Source: Rhynochetos jubatus
Lineage: Eukaryota > Chordata > Aves > Eurypygiformes > Rhynochetidae
Assembly: GCA_027574665.1 (NCBI GenBank)
Contig: CM050668.1
Location: forward strand, 8,518,001-8,582,000
Reading direction: 5' to 3'
Length of the DNA stretch: 64,000 bases
Position numbers and translations under genes: made by a program. Position 1 is the stretch's first letter, and each line of letters opens with the position of its first letter. The notes beneath the pieces were generated by a model. That model did no database searches. It had not been told where the DNA came from and saw nothing but the letters and a program-made list of their open reading frames with translations. Below, piece by piece: positions 23,738 to 36,488 of the stretch.

Positions 23738-24110
23738 ACCTTGCGTTTTCCTATATGTAATGAATATTAAGCTGATAGCCCTGTAATTTCCTGTGCCAGG
23801 CTTGCTCTCATTTTTTGCATATTGATACCACATTTGGTTTGTTATTTTCCAATTTTCCAGTCTTCTAGACTTGTGCTCGGCGAGTTCTCCATAATAATTG
23901 CTGTTGGCACACACATTTCCTTCCTCAAATCTGCTCTAACACACTGGAATGAATTTTGTCCCATCCTAGAGATTTGCTCGGGCTTGAATTTCTCTTACTT
24001 ATTCATTGCCTTTATCTCAGCAACCCTGGAATCATGCAGGATGATGGATATAATTTCATATTCCAGCTTTAATTTCCTCCTTTATCCTAGGCCACCCCGC
24101 TTCCCCTCCA
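23738..24110 (-). mobile_element. Fossil LINE reverse-transcriptase segment (CR1/L2-like), degenerate
   Basis: Read on the minus strand, an open stretch of 67 codons (23914 down to 23711) contains LENWKIT followed 20 residues after the W by NYRAISLI (codons 43-50, 23788-23765). This spacing matches the fingers region of non-LTR retrotransposon reverse transcriptases, where a (D/N)WK motif precedes NYRP(V/I)SL by about 18-20 residues. Sequence on the high-coordinate side (to about 24110) continues with the wording I associate with the antisense of this ancient LINE, but the frame is broken. No catalytic palm motif is left. It is far more diverged than the CR1 copies elsewhere in the window. 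Family assignment is tentative. Confidence 0.45.
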
Positions 24111-24357
24111 CATGCGCAAGTAGATGGTTTTTATCTGACCCTGTGACTTTCTGCTGTTCATAAGCCACTTGCAGTGGTACTTCCTCAGAAACTCCCATTC
24201 AAATCTGAACACCAGAAGGGATTTAATTGTGGCAGCATCAAAAAATAAGGCCGATATTTACTAAATCTTCCTGGCCTCTTGATGCTGTTGGTGTTTGCTC
24301 AACTTGCTTTTCGTCTCCTTGAGTTTGCTCATCAGGTTGTGTCCTACCTTGCCTTGC
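24111..24357. other. Unique non-coding sequence
   Basis: Nothing recognised between the fossil LINE and the G-rich run. Confidence 0.5.
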
Positions 24358-24380
24358 GGGGGGTGGGGGGGCGGTGTGGG
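24358..24380 (+). other. G-quadruplex-type G-run
   Basis: GGGGGGTGGGGGGGCGGTGT followed by GGG offers four runs of at least three G with short loops on the plus strand. This is a sequence-level match to the quadruplex pattern; whether it folds is not shown. Confidence 0.55.
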
Positions 24381-27300
24381 AATAAAACTCTTCCTCTGTG
24401 AGATTTGGTGGTTGGAAGAGGTGCAGGGTGAGGTCTGTGTGCCAGGGAGGCAGTGTGTAAGGTTGCTTTTGATTTGAGTAGTTTTGTAGTACTAGTGTGG
24501 AATTAAAACAAAAAAGGAGTTAACAACATACTTGAACTTTTATTTGAACTAGAAAGCAGACCTTCCTTAAGTGTTAATCATAGAAGATATGTCAGCTGAG
24601 TGTCTATAAATGCCATCCCCAGCCTGCTGCACTGGAGAGCTGGGGAAACACGCTTGGCCCTGAAAGGGTGTTTGATGCCTTTGACTGTCGCTGTTCTTAG
24701 AAATTGCAGCAACTTAGGAAAAAAACCAAAATACAGAGAGGGAACAAGGAAAAAAGAATTCTCTCCATTACCCAAGGTGTTGTGTGATATCCAGCTTTCT
24801 CAAATGTGCCCTATGGAGGGCACCCACTTACTGAATCCCTTGAGCTTATGGTTTGTGTTCAAGAAATAGTCAAATAGACTGTTGCCCGTGGTAATGCCAG
24901 GCAGGCTGTGCTCGCTGCTGGTGCCTCTGGCTTTTCAGACTTCTGGGCCCGCTCCTGTCTTGGAGATGCTCATGAGGCTCATGTCCTGAAGAAGCAAGTC
25001 CCCCCCCCAACACACCTCACAGGGCCATGATGCAAGTTGAGGTGCTGTGTGAGTTCATGGCATTGTTTTCCATCCTGGATATAATTTCTCTGGCTGCAAA
25101 AGGAAAGTCAGGTGACTACTTTGTGTTTCTTCATGATTTCTTTCCAGGAATATTTACCGAGAAGAGTATTCCCAAAGTGAATAATCATCTTTAGCAGAAC
25201 AATCAGTATGAAGAGGTGTGCCCGTATCACAAACCTGACCTTCACCCATCACAGCCTAGTGCTCGACTGTGCCGCTGGCAGGGCTGGCAGGCTGTCTGCG
25301 TTTATGCCAAGTAAGCACTGACCGTTTTCCTACTTGTATCCCAGCCTTGCTGACTGATTTTTTGAATCTGAAGTTCCATGAAGGCCAGGTTTTTTCTCAG
25401 GACTTAGTATATACGCAATGTTGGTTTTATGTCGTGTTCTTGTGTTCTCCACCAATCCCTCAGAGGATTGACCAACCCTGCAGCTCCACCTGTTTCAACC
25501 ACTATATTTTTGCTGTCTTTTGTACATTATCTTTCCAGTCTTTGAAACCTCTTTCCCATTTGGTCATCACTGCAGTGGCCAAGAGGAGCAGCCAGGCCCT
25601 GAGGCAGGGACCACTGTGGATGGAGTAGTCACGTTGGTGGTGGTGTTGCCATGTGATGATGCAAATTTTTCTATTTTTGTCAGAAATGAGAGTCTTGGTG
25701 AAGCAGAGTCTAGATCAAAGATACCGTAGTTGGAATTCTGCTTATTTTGTCACCTCTTTCTGCGGAGTAACCTACTTCCTTGTGCTACCTGATATAATCA
25801 GAAGCAATCTGTGCAATTAAGAATCTGAGAGACATCTTTGGATGGGAAAACTGTCAGGTTACTGTCTTTCCCAGTTGAGTTTTATTTTCCTTAGTGCTCT
25901 CAAGGTCTCTTAGCTCCTTTCAAGAGACAATTCGTACTTGCAGGCTCAGCAATTATTGATGACTTCCTTTGTCAGACAGAGTATGTGAGCATGTGTGTAT
26001 CACTCACAAGGTACATACCACTGTTCTAAATGCATCGTTGAACATCTTAAGATTAGAAGTAAAACCAACATTCCTCACTGAAACACACATTTTTCAAAGC
26101 AGAATTAATTGTACCAACTCCTCATCCACGTGTATAAAAAAGGAAAATGGCCCATTTTTTTCTTCTGGTGTGGATTGCTGTTATTCCTGTTGAGAGGGCT
26201 GGTCAGGAAGGATGTATGTGTTCAGTTCTTGTTGTGTGATGGTCCTGAGGGCTTAGTGGTGAGCTCAGAGATGTGCACATGCTGGAGTGCCCATGGAGAG
26301 CTAGAATGAGCTGAAACCTGTGCGTGAGGGCTTTGCTCCATCTGACCCAAGTGGCTGCATTCACCTGGTGATGCTGGAGCCAGAACATGAGGTGTGCAAT
26401 GCCTCCGGTACCCAAGCTTTCCTCCCACTTGCTCCCCTTGACAGCTGTCACCACTTGCTCCGATCTGCTGGTGCAGTGCCCAGTGCTGTTCCTCTTGTAC
26501 TCAATGCACTCTCATTAAGCCAAGTGAACCTAAAATCCTGCAGATAGATAGTGGCTTTTTGCTAGTTGTGCCTCGCTTGCTGACTCTGGACCAATTGCAC
26601 ACATGGTCATGCTGGCAGATAGGAGAGGGTTCAGCCAGCTGATGTGTGCAGGCATTGCTCACAGCTCAGCACCAAGCCCCAAAAGCCAGGAGTAGGTGAG
26701 ATCTGTATCAGCTGGGCTGCCTGCACAGAGGAGATGCTGATCAGTTGGAAACCTCTCTCCCAAAAGGCTGTGGGTGTCACAGCAGCGCATCCCCAGTACT
26801 GTTAGCTGTAGAGGTACCAGAGGCAGACAGATTTGGTTCAGGAAAAGGGGAAATTTTTCAGAGACAGCTTTGCAATGAGTAGACAGCTTGTGTTCACAGA
26901 TTTCTAAGTGTATTTTGAATGGCGAGACCTGCTGGGTCTGTGTGATCCTTGCTCAGATTCAGTTTGATACCTTGGAGGCAGATTAATGGTTTATATTTTA
27001 CATTTATACATGGCCCACATCACCTTTCTGGCTGTAGCTGATTTAAATAATGGCTGTTTCTGCAGTGGTAAAGGGTGAAACTGGTTCTCCTGCACTTCCC
27101 TTTCTGAACAGAGAGCAGAAAGTGGCTGAGTGGCACATATGGCTGCAATAGTCTTTTGGAGCAGGAGCTTCAGAGTTATTCCTAACAGTTGAGCACGTAA
27201 TTGTGCATAATGCAGCAGAAACATTTCTCTTCTTGAGATGGAGTGCTGTGGAGTGCCCTGGGGAACACTGGCATGGTCCTAGTGGACAAGAGTCTGTAGA

Positions 27301-27968
27301 TGCAGTCACTCGTTAACTTGTACACCTTGTCCTTCTCCCCAGTATAAAACTTCAGATCTGTGTTGGTGTAGGGGGTAAATTACCTTCAACTGAGCTCAGA
27401 TTTCAATCTCAGAGGAAACCTGTGCTACTCCTTTTACCAAGCATGTATTCAGGTGAGGAGTCCGGTCCACAGAGCTGCTGATATGAGACTTTTACCAGTG
27501 TGAAACTCTCATTGGAAGACTAGTATCATTTAAAAGGGAAGCTGTCTGGCTTTCCTAAATTAAGCAATTACTCTTAGATACAGCCCTCTCTGTGAAGTAC
27601 TTGGAAGTTCATCCTCAGGCTGAGATGGAAGGTGTTTAACAAGGTGTTTTACAAAGCGTAGTTGGATAAATTTCTGAAGCATATCTGTATAAACCTGCTG
27701 TAAAGGCTGCACAGAGGTTAAGCAGATAGATAACTTTATAGAAGCTGAATAATCACACTATTACTCTATATAATCTTGCTGGAAAGCATATTTTTCTTCA
27801 GAGCAGTGATACAGAAGATATTTGTGTGTAGTGATTACAGCAGCAGAAATCAATTGCACACAGCAAATAATTTGTTAGCACAGGGATACACATTATATCA
27901 TCAATAAAGGGATTAGTTTGTTGAACTATGATGCGGGTGAGAAAAAAGCCAACTTCACACTGCTATAA
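24381..27968. other. Unique non-coding sequence
   Basis: About 3.6 kb with no gene or nameable repeat. The longest frame is 119 codons (25269-25628, plus), unrecognised. A run of nine C lies at 25000-25008. Confidence 0.55.
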
Positions 27969-27973
27969 CTAGT

Positions 27974-28565
27974 TGTGCTGATTTTGGCTGGGGTGGAGTT
28001 AATTTTGTTCTCAGTAGCTGCTATGAGGCTGTGTTTGGGATTTGGGCTGGTGACACAGGGATGTTTCGATACTGCTGAGCAGTGCTTGCACAGAGTCAAG
28101 GCCTTTTCTGCTCCTCACCCCACCCCACCAGTGGGGAGGTTGGGGGAACACAAGAAGCTGGGAGGAGATGTAGCCAGGACAACTGACCCCAGCTGACCCA
28201 AGGGACACTCCATCCCATATGGTGTCATGCTCAGCCTAAACCTGGGGAAGAAGGAAAAAAGTAGGGGGGGGAGGGGTGCTGGTCAGAGTAATGGTGTTTG
28301 TTTTCCCAAGTCTCTGTTACATGTGATGGAGCCCTGCTTTCCTGGGGATGGCTGGAGACCTGCCTGCCCATGGCAAGTGGGGAACGAATTCCTTGTTTTG
28401 CTTTGTTTGTGTGCGAGGCTTTTCCTTTACCTTTTAGACTGACTTTATTTCAACTCACAAGTTTTCTTATTTTTACTCTTCCAATTCTCTCCCCCTTCCC
28501 ACTGCGGGGGGAGTGAGTGAGCAACCATGTGGGACTGAGCTGTTGGCTGAGCTTAAACCATGACA
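27974..28565 (+). mobile_element. ERVL-type solo LTR, plus strand
   Basis: A 592-bp unit begins TGTGCTGATTTTGGCTGG and ends TTAAACCATGACA, so it has TG...CA ends. Its body follows the bird ERVL-type LTR: a GGAGTTAATTTT box near the start, a CAAGAAGCTGGGAGG box, a segment ending in TCTCTCCCCCTTCCCAC, and a G-rich run before GAGTGAGTGAGCAACC. Flanks give a 5-bp duplication with one mismatch (CTAGT 27969-27973, TTAGT 28566-28570), which fits class III ERVs and a single LTR left by recombination. No primer-binding site or gag/pol/env follows. The place where the sister copy has TATAAA here reads GCCTAAACC, so the promoter box appears lost. Confidence 0.85.
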
Positions 28566-28570
28566 TTAGT

Positions 28571-29032
28571 CCAGTCATAATATTGGCAACAAATACAGCT
28601 AGCATACATACAGTCCTCCAAAGATCAATACAGTCTTGCGAGGCTTCCTTAATACCCACTAGCTCTATACGGTTTTTGCATCTTTTTATCTTAAAAATAA
28701 TACTTGGCCTGATTTCAAGGAACATAGACAAGTACACTGCTACCTTTGCAACTACAAAAGGAAAAACGATCACCCTAATGTCACTGCATCTCTTAAGATA
28801 TCTTCTGTTAAGATAACAGGTAGGGTAATTGGTTTCTTTTTTTCTGTTCAGTAGGAACCCTGTCATCTTGGATTAGATATTCCCAAAGGCAGGCATGGTC
28901 CCTTATCCTTCACTTGGATGGGGCCCTAGGGGTGCTAATCTCAGCTGAGCTCCTCTTACACAAATCCTACTCCCTCGTTGCATGTACGCTGTGCTATGAC
29001 AGTCACAAATCACTGTGGAACAGAAGCCTCCC
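28571..29032. other. Sequence flanking the LTR, unassigned
   Basis: AT-rich sequence downstream of the solo LTR. A 138-codon minus-strand frame (28450-28866) starts here and continues into the LTR, so it is not a gene. I considered whether this could be internal ERV sequence; the lack of a primer-binding site and the presence of the target-site duplication argue against it. Confidence 0.45.
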
Positions 29033-29120
29033 CAACACCTGTGAGGTGGGTTGCTTTAATTATCCTCACTGCAGAGTGGATTTTCCTTGTGCTGCTGATG
29101 GCACGTGTTCAAGGTCACTG
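29033..29120 (-). repeat. MIR/L2-like tail remnant
   Basis: CAACACCTGTGAGGTGGGTT, then an ATTATCCTCACT box and a later GTTCAAGGTCACT box, occur in the order seen in the antisense of MIR/L2-type 3' regions (roughly: CTGTGAGGTAGGT, ATTATCCCCATT, CAAGGTCAC). The order and approximate spacing of three boxes make this better supported than the other MIR-like scraps here. The copy is old and the edges are approximate. Confidence 0.45.
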
Positions 29121-32100
29121 GAAGGGAGCATCACTGCTTGGCTGAGAAACAGATGTTAGGCTCTGCCTCTTTCCCAGCTCCTCATCAGCCACACATCCCC
29201 AACCCCTTTTCTGAGCTGCAGGGGAAAATCCCTCCTTGAACCTCTTCAAAAGGTGTCTAGCCCCTGTCTGCAGCTCCCTGGTGAGGAGGGGACTGGCTGG
29301 TGCATGTAACTCCTTTCCAGGTAAGGTGGGACGTGATGTGTTCTCTTGGAGTCCCCTTGGTTCACAGGGAGTGCCAAGGCCAGGGCCAACTCCAGCACGA
29401 TGCTCTGCTGGGACTGGTAGTGCTGAAGGCTGAGATTTGTCTTGCTACAAATCCTGCACGTTAGGTGGGAATGAGTCTTGCCTTACTCCAGATTTGAGGA
29501 TGAGTTTAAAACTGACCACTTTGGAGGAGAGCCAGAAAATGAGGAGGCAGCTGAAAAGGCAAGTTGTGCGTCAGCAGGGGAAAATAATCCCTCCTGATTC
29601 CTGCAGGTAACTAGAAGTCCCATACCGTGGGATTAGTGTTATATAAATAAAGTGTAAACAAACTCAATCGCAGTAGAATGCCTAAATCCTTTAGCCCTCT
29701 TACAAATCAAACCTGTTCTGGAAGGATTCAATTATTTCTGAGATCTCACCTTAGCTAGGGATTAACTGACACCAGAGATCAGGAAACCCATTATATTTGA
29801 ATCTGTGTATGTACTTGCTGGGCTTAGTTTTTGCTGCAGATGGTATAAGGAAGATGCAAGTCCTCAGTACATCAGCTGTCAGGGTTACCATGAGGCCCAT
29901 TCAGTTTTTATAGTCAGCCAGTTGTCCCTTTGGATTCTGCTGGAGCATCTGAAGGTTGTAGTTTCTTGGCCAAATGAAAAGGGGAATATGACACATACCA
30001 GCATATACTGGGAGCTGGGAGAGTAGTGACGAATAGGTGATGTTGCCTTGCATTGCGTGAAGATGCTTTCTGAAAGCTACTCAGTTATCCTCAAGACCAG
30101 TCAGAAGGTATTGCTGATTCCTTGGACCATTCCTGTGATGGCTGAAGCAGAAAGCCCACTTGTAAAGGCTATTTGGGGAACCCTTCTGGTTCTGATGTCT
30201 TGCACTGTGCTCCCCATCATCATGGGCATGTCAGAACCTGAGGACTATTTCCCTCAGTTGCAGAGTGTGTGACATGGGAGTGGGAAGGCAGGAGAGTGGC
30301 AACAGCAAAGTCTCTGACCTGAATATAAGGAAAGGAAGGGAAAATCACAGCTGAGTTATTACTGAAAACAGAAACATGTAAATTCTACCTCGGCTGGCTT
30401 ATTCTGGGTAGCTTCCAGACGTTTAGTTGGCTAAGACACATATATAGCACTGTCACTGTCTGCTGGGGACCCATATAAATCGTCAGTGATGGTTTCTTTT
30501 GCCATTTCATGTAGCCATGCCTGGTGGCTTGAGTATTACAGAAAGGAAGCAAAATACCACTCATCCTGTCAAGAGCTGCTGTGTATTGTAATTGCAGTAT
30601 CTATAAGGAGTGTCAGGGTTGGATTATTGGAGATGTCAGAAACAAAATGGGAGAGATTAAACGACCACAAAGAGCTGCAAAATGAGGAGGTAATTGCACT
30701 TCATGAGAGTCCAAAGATAACACTGGGAATGTGGATCTCAACCAGCACCGTGTGGAGCGGAAAGGGCGTGCTTTGTGTCCCCTCGTCGCTAAGTGTGCTC
30801 CTGGGAGCACCCTACGATGCCTGGCCTAGAGGAGCCGAGCACTCGGCGAGCACAGCCCTGCTGAACTTTCTGAGGAAGACACCGTGCTCCTCTTGCAGGA
30901 GAGAGCACAGAAGAAAGGGGGACTCTGCTGCATCACAAACGCACTTCAGCAGCAGCGTGTTACCCAGCCCTTTAGAGGAAGAAAACAGCTCCCTGCTGAA
31001 TACGAAAACAGGGAAGACGCTCAAGTGACTCTGCATGAAAGGTTTGGACAGGCAGAACATCTGCAGCCGTAATGGAGTGGGCTGCCTGGCGTACCACACT
31101 ACACCCCTCGGCATGGGGCTGGTTCTGGGCTTATCCATCGTCTTTATCAGCCTCTCAAATGCTGCCCCAGGTGAGCCAACCTGAGCTAACCTGGAGTCGG
31201 TCGGAAGCCATGAGATCTTTGTGGAGAGAGGCAGACTGTGAGCTTTTGTCTTCTTGCAGATGCCAGCTCCCATCCTGAAACAGCCCTCAGGCAGCAGGAG
31301 GGCTCTTCTGGCTGTCAGTTATCTATGCACGCTTCTCAGACTGAAAGCCTGTCTGCAGAAAGGTTTCTGAACGCTGCTGTACTGATACTGTACAGATGTA
31401 TTTGTTTTCTCTCAGCTCCTGTTTTCTCCATTGTGTCTGCATGGCACTTTGGGGGGATCTCTAGACTGGCTGCAGAGCAAGGCTCGCTGCCTGTGCAAAG
31501 CTGTCGGCACAGCCAGAGGAAGTCTGTAATGACTTATCTACCATCAGGAGCCATTTAGTGTCCCTTTATAACTGATGGAGAAAAACAGGCCCCTCCAGGG
31601 TTGAGTTTACCCAGTGGCTGGAGGCTGGGTTGAACTGCCTCTTGGGGTTTCCTGGGACTCTGCTGACTGTAAAGGGAGCCAAAGCAGCCCACTTGCACTT
31701 CAAAAGCTACGAGCAGTGAGATTAATTTGACCCTAGCGTATGCCAAGCTGTATGTTGGAGTTGTTGGGTGCACTTGGACTATATGTTAACAAACCAGACA
31801 GTGCAGCTGCCCTCCCAGCTCCTATGGGAATAGACTGCTAACCCTTTAAGGAGCTGCTCCCAGGACCATTATCTAAAAGCTATATAGACTTATTCTTTTC
31901 CCTGTCTGAGATAAATCACTTTTTCTGTTTAGTCCTGCTATTGTGATACTTGAGCTCTTGAACATTAGTCTCCAGTGAAACCACTTGTGTGATGCTGCAG
32001 GGAGGCTAAGGAGTGGCATCGGTCTGTTGTCCAGGTGAGGAGTAGGAGTAGCCCCCAGGTCAGGAGAAGTGGGAACAAAGGAATCCAGGTGTTTGATAAT

Positions 32101-34392
32101 CACTGAAATAAAATTTCCTGTAAGAAGTCAGGGACTGTGTGACATGGGGAAAGTCAAACAGAGAATACAGGGCAAAGAAAGGTCTTGCTGCTCCCTGCAA
32201 GTTAGCAGGGCTCAGTGTGGCCTGATCGCTATATGGCCTGGTCTCCTGCTTGGCCGTGTCTTGCACGTGCGTATGAACTTCAGTGTCTCACTTCTCATGG
32301 AGCACAGGAGTAAGAGGTGGAGTGGTACAGAAGGCTATTTCTGGCAGCCTACCATCTTGCCTTTCTCTGAAAGTTTAAGTGGCATATTTTTCTTTCCCTG
32401 GAGCAAGGAGGTCGATGTGGCTTTTCTAAACGTGGAGGGGATGTGCGCTGTCTTTATGAAATGCAGTTGTGGGGTTTTCTCCTAAGAAGCTTCATGTTTG
32501 ACAGAGCAAGGGTGTTACATCAGGTGAGATTGTTTACTGGCAGTTAATTGGGATCTGCCTGGGTACAATAACTAGCTTTTTATGGCGTCTGATTAACTGT
32601 TGACTGAAATTCAGGATACCTCCCCTGGCATAAGTAGAATGGGCTAACTGAGGATCTAGCCCAATTAGTCTAAGTGACATTGGTTGTCCTTTGTATCACT
32701 GTTCAATCCTGTAGCGTTGAGCTTTGCAGGAGGGAAGGAATTTGGCCACATGCCTTTCCTGTGTTGCCAATTTGGACGAATTGATGTTTGATATAAGTAG
32801 GTAGCACTACCAAGTCAACTGAAGTGGGCAAAGGTTAAGTGTGCACTGCAGGCAATTATCCATTAGTATAAAAGCTCCTTGGTATAATATTTATACATTG
32901 AAATGCCAAAAAAACTGGACATGATGATAGCTTTTGCAACACTGTATAATTCATACATTATAGCTCTGCTTTTCATGTTTAATATTTCAGAAATAATGGA
33001 ACACATTCCATCAGGAAATACAATGTGAAATGCAGTGGGTATAAATAAGCACTTAACTGAAGCAGAGGTCTCCATTGCTTGCTATGAATCTCTTCCTAAC
33101 TTTATAGATGTCCTGGGTTATTTGGGGTAGGAAAGTCTTTGAAAGGGTAACTCTCAGATGACCAGTTGGTAGAAATCTACAGCTCACGTGGAGAGGTGAA
33201 AACATGTCCCCATGAGAGGCAGGGACAGAGTTCCCCTACACTGCCGTGAGAGCAGGATTTCTCCTGCAATCTTTAGTGCCAAGCTTCAGTGACTTCCCTG
33301 TCAGCAATATCTATGGTACCTAGAAAATCCAATTTACAGTTGAAAGGATTAATAACTGGCTATTATCACGCATTACCTGAGAAAATAAGTCTGCCTTCTG
33401 TGTGTATTAAACAGGTGGTTCTTGCACATCAGTGTGTTTGATGCTTGTGAAACTCTTCTTGAGGATTCTCTGATGCTTGTGACAACGTGGTTTCTTCCAG
33501 CAGAGGCAGTAATTTGGGACAAACCCACGTAGAAGACCACATGCTCAGGTACTTCACACCTTCAGAAGATTTGAGTCTTTGTGACTTCAAACTGCACCTC
33601 CAATTGCCTTGAAACCATTTATTTACAGTATCAGGATGATATTGTAAAGGCTTATCCTTATCACATGCCTTGATCTGTGGATGGATTGGGGCAGCAGAGA
33701 GGGGATACAGTTTTTAAACATACACTTTTCCAGATCTACCTTAGAGCTCTGGGCTTGTGGTTGGCTGATTTATCTTACTGTGAATGCATCCTGGTCACCT
33801 TAAGAACTACTGTCAAAGCATTTGAATAATGATAACAGTTCAGGAGGTCCAGTTTTATGGAGAAGGAAGCCAAGAAAGGGATGCTGTGGTCAATTCACTG
33901 AACTGTCCTGGAACCCCATGTGTATCCTTTCCCAATGCCATGGTGCAACTATTGGGATGGTTGTCATCCCAGGTGAGATTCACCTCGCATAGCCTAGAAG
34001 TCTGATACTGGTATTTCTCATTAAAGCTCAGTTCGTGAAGTTACCTCAGCACATCAGAATACCAGATTTCACTTTTTCCTGTGAAAGTGTTCATTTGCGT
34101 AAGAAAAGTTACAAATAGTAAATCCTAAAGGGTCAGGAAACTCCAGGAAAACACAGTAATTCTGGGAATGTTTATTTAAATTGTCTGCTCTTCAAAACAC
34201 TTTTGGGACTGTGGGGGTTGGTGATGCTGCAGTCAGAAATTGTGGACACTGAGGCCCATTTTCACTGCTCTGGGAGTATAAAAGAAGAGATAGTGTAAGT
34301 GAGAATTAGCTTTTCTGATAGTTCTCAGTGTGTTTACTGGTCTGTCTATGATCCTTCCATAACCTTTGGAAAGTTAAGGACCCTGATAAAAT
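29121..34392. other. Unique non-coding sequence
   Basis: Over 5 kb with no gene or nameable repeat. It holds a 180-codon plus-strand frame (30486-31028) and a 153-codon minus-strand frame (30812-31273) that partly overlap on opposite strands. Neither matches a family I know. CAG|GTAAGG and CAG|GTGAGC donor-like sites occur (29321, 31171) but with weak acceptor partners. The 32.5-34.3 kb part is AT-rich and plain. Confidence 0.5.
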
Positions 34393-34453
34393 ATCCATTG
34401 AAATCAGTGCGTTGTTTTGTACATCAATCTGGGCACTGGGTGAGATCCAGCCC
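34393..34453. repeat. Possible half-copy of an ancient palindromic amniote repeat
   Basis: TCCATTGAAATCAGTG, then a TTTGTACATCAATCTGGG-like stretch and GAGATCCAGCCC, follows the order core, TTTACACCAG-like box, GATCTGGCCC-like end of the repeat described at 56341. Several boxes match loosely, so this is a tentative, strongly decayed half-copy. Confidence 0.3.
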
Positions 34454-36365
34454 AAATACCCACTCTGCATTTTCATGAGTCATTGCGGGAGCAGGGATCA
34501 TACCAAGACAGGCATTATTTTCAGTTTCAGTGTGAATTTTCCTACCTCCACTCTGGCTCCAGCCTGGTCAGTCTACATTTCCATTACGGACAAGGTTGAT
34601 CTTGTATCCCTGTGGCACATTGCTCAAGTAATACGCACACACAGTAGTCATAAACCATTTTCCAATTACTCTGGCCTGGATATTAAAGCATCTATGGTTC
34701 ATGCATCTGCTTTATTGTAAATCTGCTGGTGCTTTCACACAGACTGCTCAAGAAGCAGGAAAGACAGAGAAACATCTGTTTAGAGTTTTAAGCAGCTTGT
34801 TAGATGAATTCAGCACCTGGGTTTCCTGTGGTGAATCGGCTTTGCTCTCCTCGGTACGTATGAGAAACGAAGAAATACAATACTCCTAGGGATCCGTGCT
34901 CTCTCAGTTCATGGTGGATTGCTCTGGGTAATTTCTCTGTGGGACAGAGCCAGTGGAGAACCTGGCCCTTTAGTTTTAACTATGATGGCTTATATGGGCA
35001 ACCGGGGCGTATCCGCAGCCTGCACTCGGTGTGCCGTGGGGTCCAGCTCAGACCCTGGGAATCAGCTCAGCTCTGTCCCCACTGCAGCGCGATGCTGCCC
35101 TGTGACGGGAGGAGCTGCGTGCAGGGTGTCCTTGGTAGTGTGCTGCTGCTGCTGCACACAGGTTGTGGTGTTTTCCACCTTACTGTCATCCCAGTTACTT
35201 CGGTGGTGGTAGGTCTGAAAAAATCACTGTATCTGGTTAGAAAGTCCCAGTCCTGAAACAGTTTTCTTTCCAAGCTTTTTTCCCCCCTTCCCACAGCTGA
35301 AAAGGGCTTATTTGGTTTGGATGACCACTACAGAACCAAATGGAAATCTCATTTTGGTGGGAGTTTCTGGCCAGGCTGTGAAACCAGTATGAGGAGCTCA
35401 GCTCTGGAAAAGAGATGCAAAGCAGCTGCATGGTGACACGTTACTTCTGTTTTGACAATCCTCTCTTTTCCTGCCTGTGTATAACATCTTAGACATGAGT
35501 CAATGTCAAGGGCTAATTTGCCACAGCAAGGAGATTTTCCATTTAAGTAAATTCATTTTTTACCTACCCAGGGAACCCAGGAGCACATCCTTTCTGCCTG
35601 CTGAAAGCGCCTGGTGTATGTGGAACAGAAGAAACGGGCTTGTGAGATAAACTGTTGGGTTGCAATAACACGCCTTGTTCCTTGCTGACTCTAGGGTCAG
35701 CGTGTCCGAACAATGTGCTTAATGCACTCATGTAGTGACCCATACACAGAGATACAGAACCAGAATCATTTCGGCTCTGCCTAAAGCACACCATACCTCA
35801 GCGTAAAGCAAGTGTAAAACAAACTGGCTCAGGGTCTGTTGCAGAGCCCGTGGAGTCATCAGGAGCCCCCAGTTTTTGTCCTTTAAGGGCTGAATTCCTT
35901 GGATCCCTTTGGGCTCGTCCCTTTCACTAGTACCAAGGTTCGCGGAGAAGCAGGGCTGCGGTCACCTGGTGCCTTCCCACCCTTCTGTGAATGGCAAAGG
36001 ACTGCCGTTACCTGGGCAGAATGGGTTTGGTCTCCTGTAGTTACAATGATCACTGAGCTATTTCTCTCTCTTTTCAGAGTGATTTTGATTATTATGTATA
36101 GCAGTGCATGGTCTCCAGTGGATAAAAGCCTCTAATTCTATTTTATCCAACTCAGAGAGCAATCTCAGCAACTGGGTGTTGCCTGTATAATTCAGTAGCA
36201 GCTATGGCATGTATTATTGCATATGATATGAAGGGCTTTGTAATAAATATTTAGTGTTCCTTTAAACTGTCTGTTCTTATATCATGTTCTCCAGTTAATC
36301 CCCTACGCCACCATGTACTATTTAATAATTCTTTTTTTGCCAATCTGTTCTTCTCTTTCACACAG
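34454..36365. other. Unique non-coding sequence
   Basis: No gene or repeat recognised. The stretch 34990-35120 is moderately CpG-enriched (about nine CpGs in some 120 bases). Overlapping plus-strand frames (34919-35256, up to 105 codons) there are unrecognised. The end (36180-36345) is AT-rich, with a TTGCATATG POU-like site near 36217. Confidence 0.5.
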
Positions 36366-36488
36366 GTGCACGTGCCCGCGTGCCCTGGGACACACGTTCC
36401 ATCGGTCTCTCTTCATGATCTATCTTCAAGGTCTTGGGTTTCTGTGACTGTCGTTAAAAGGAAGAGCATTTGTTGCTTGTGTGAATTT
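36366..36488 (+). other. Candidate 123-nt exon (splice-site pair only)
   Basis: The upstream edge is a strong 3' splice site, a pyrimidine tract ending CTTTCACACAG (36355-36365). The downstream edge is GTGAGT (36489-36494). The enclosed 123 nt are a multiple of three, and only the first frame is open (41 codons, V/S-rich, ending CCLCEF); the other two contain stops. I recognise no domain. The combination is suggestive but unsupported by homology or expression. Confidence 0.15.

Noticed and set aside
28571..28830. Possible internal ERV sequence next to the plus-strand LTR
   Set aside because: No primer-binding site or retroviral protein motif, and the target-site duplication right after the LTR indicates a solo LTR.
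28450..28866. 138-codon open frame, minus strand
   Set aside because: It straddles the 3' end of the ERVL-type LTR and its flank; antisense to the LTR and without known motifs.
30486..31028. 180-codon open frame, plus strand
   Set aside because: Translation matches no family I know and overlaps a 153-codon minus-strand frame; consistent with chance.
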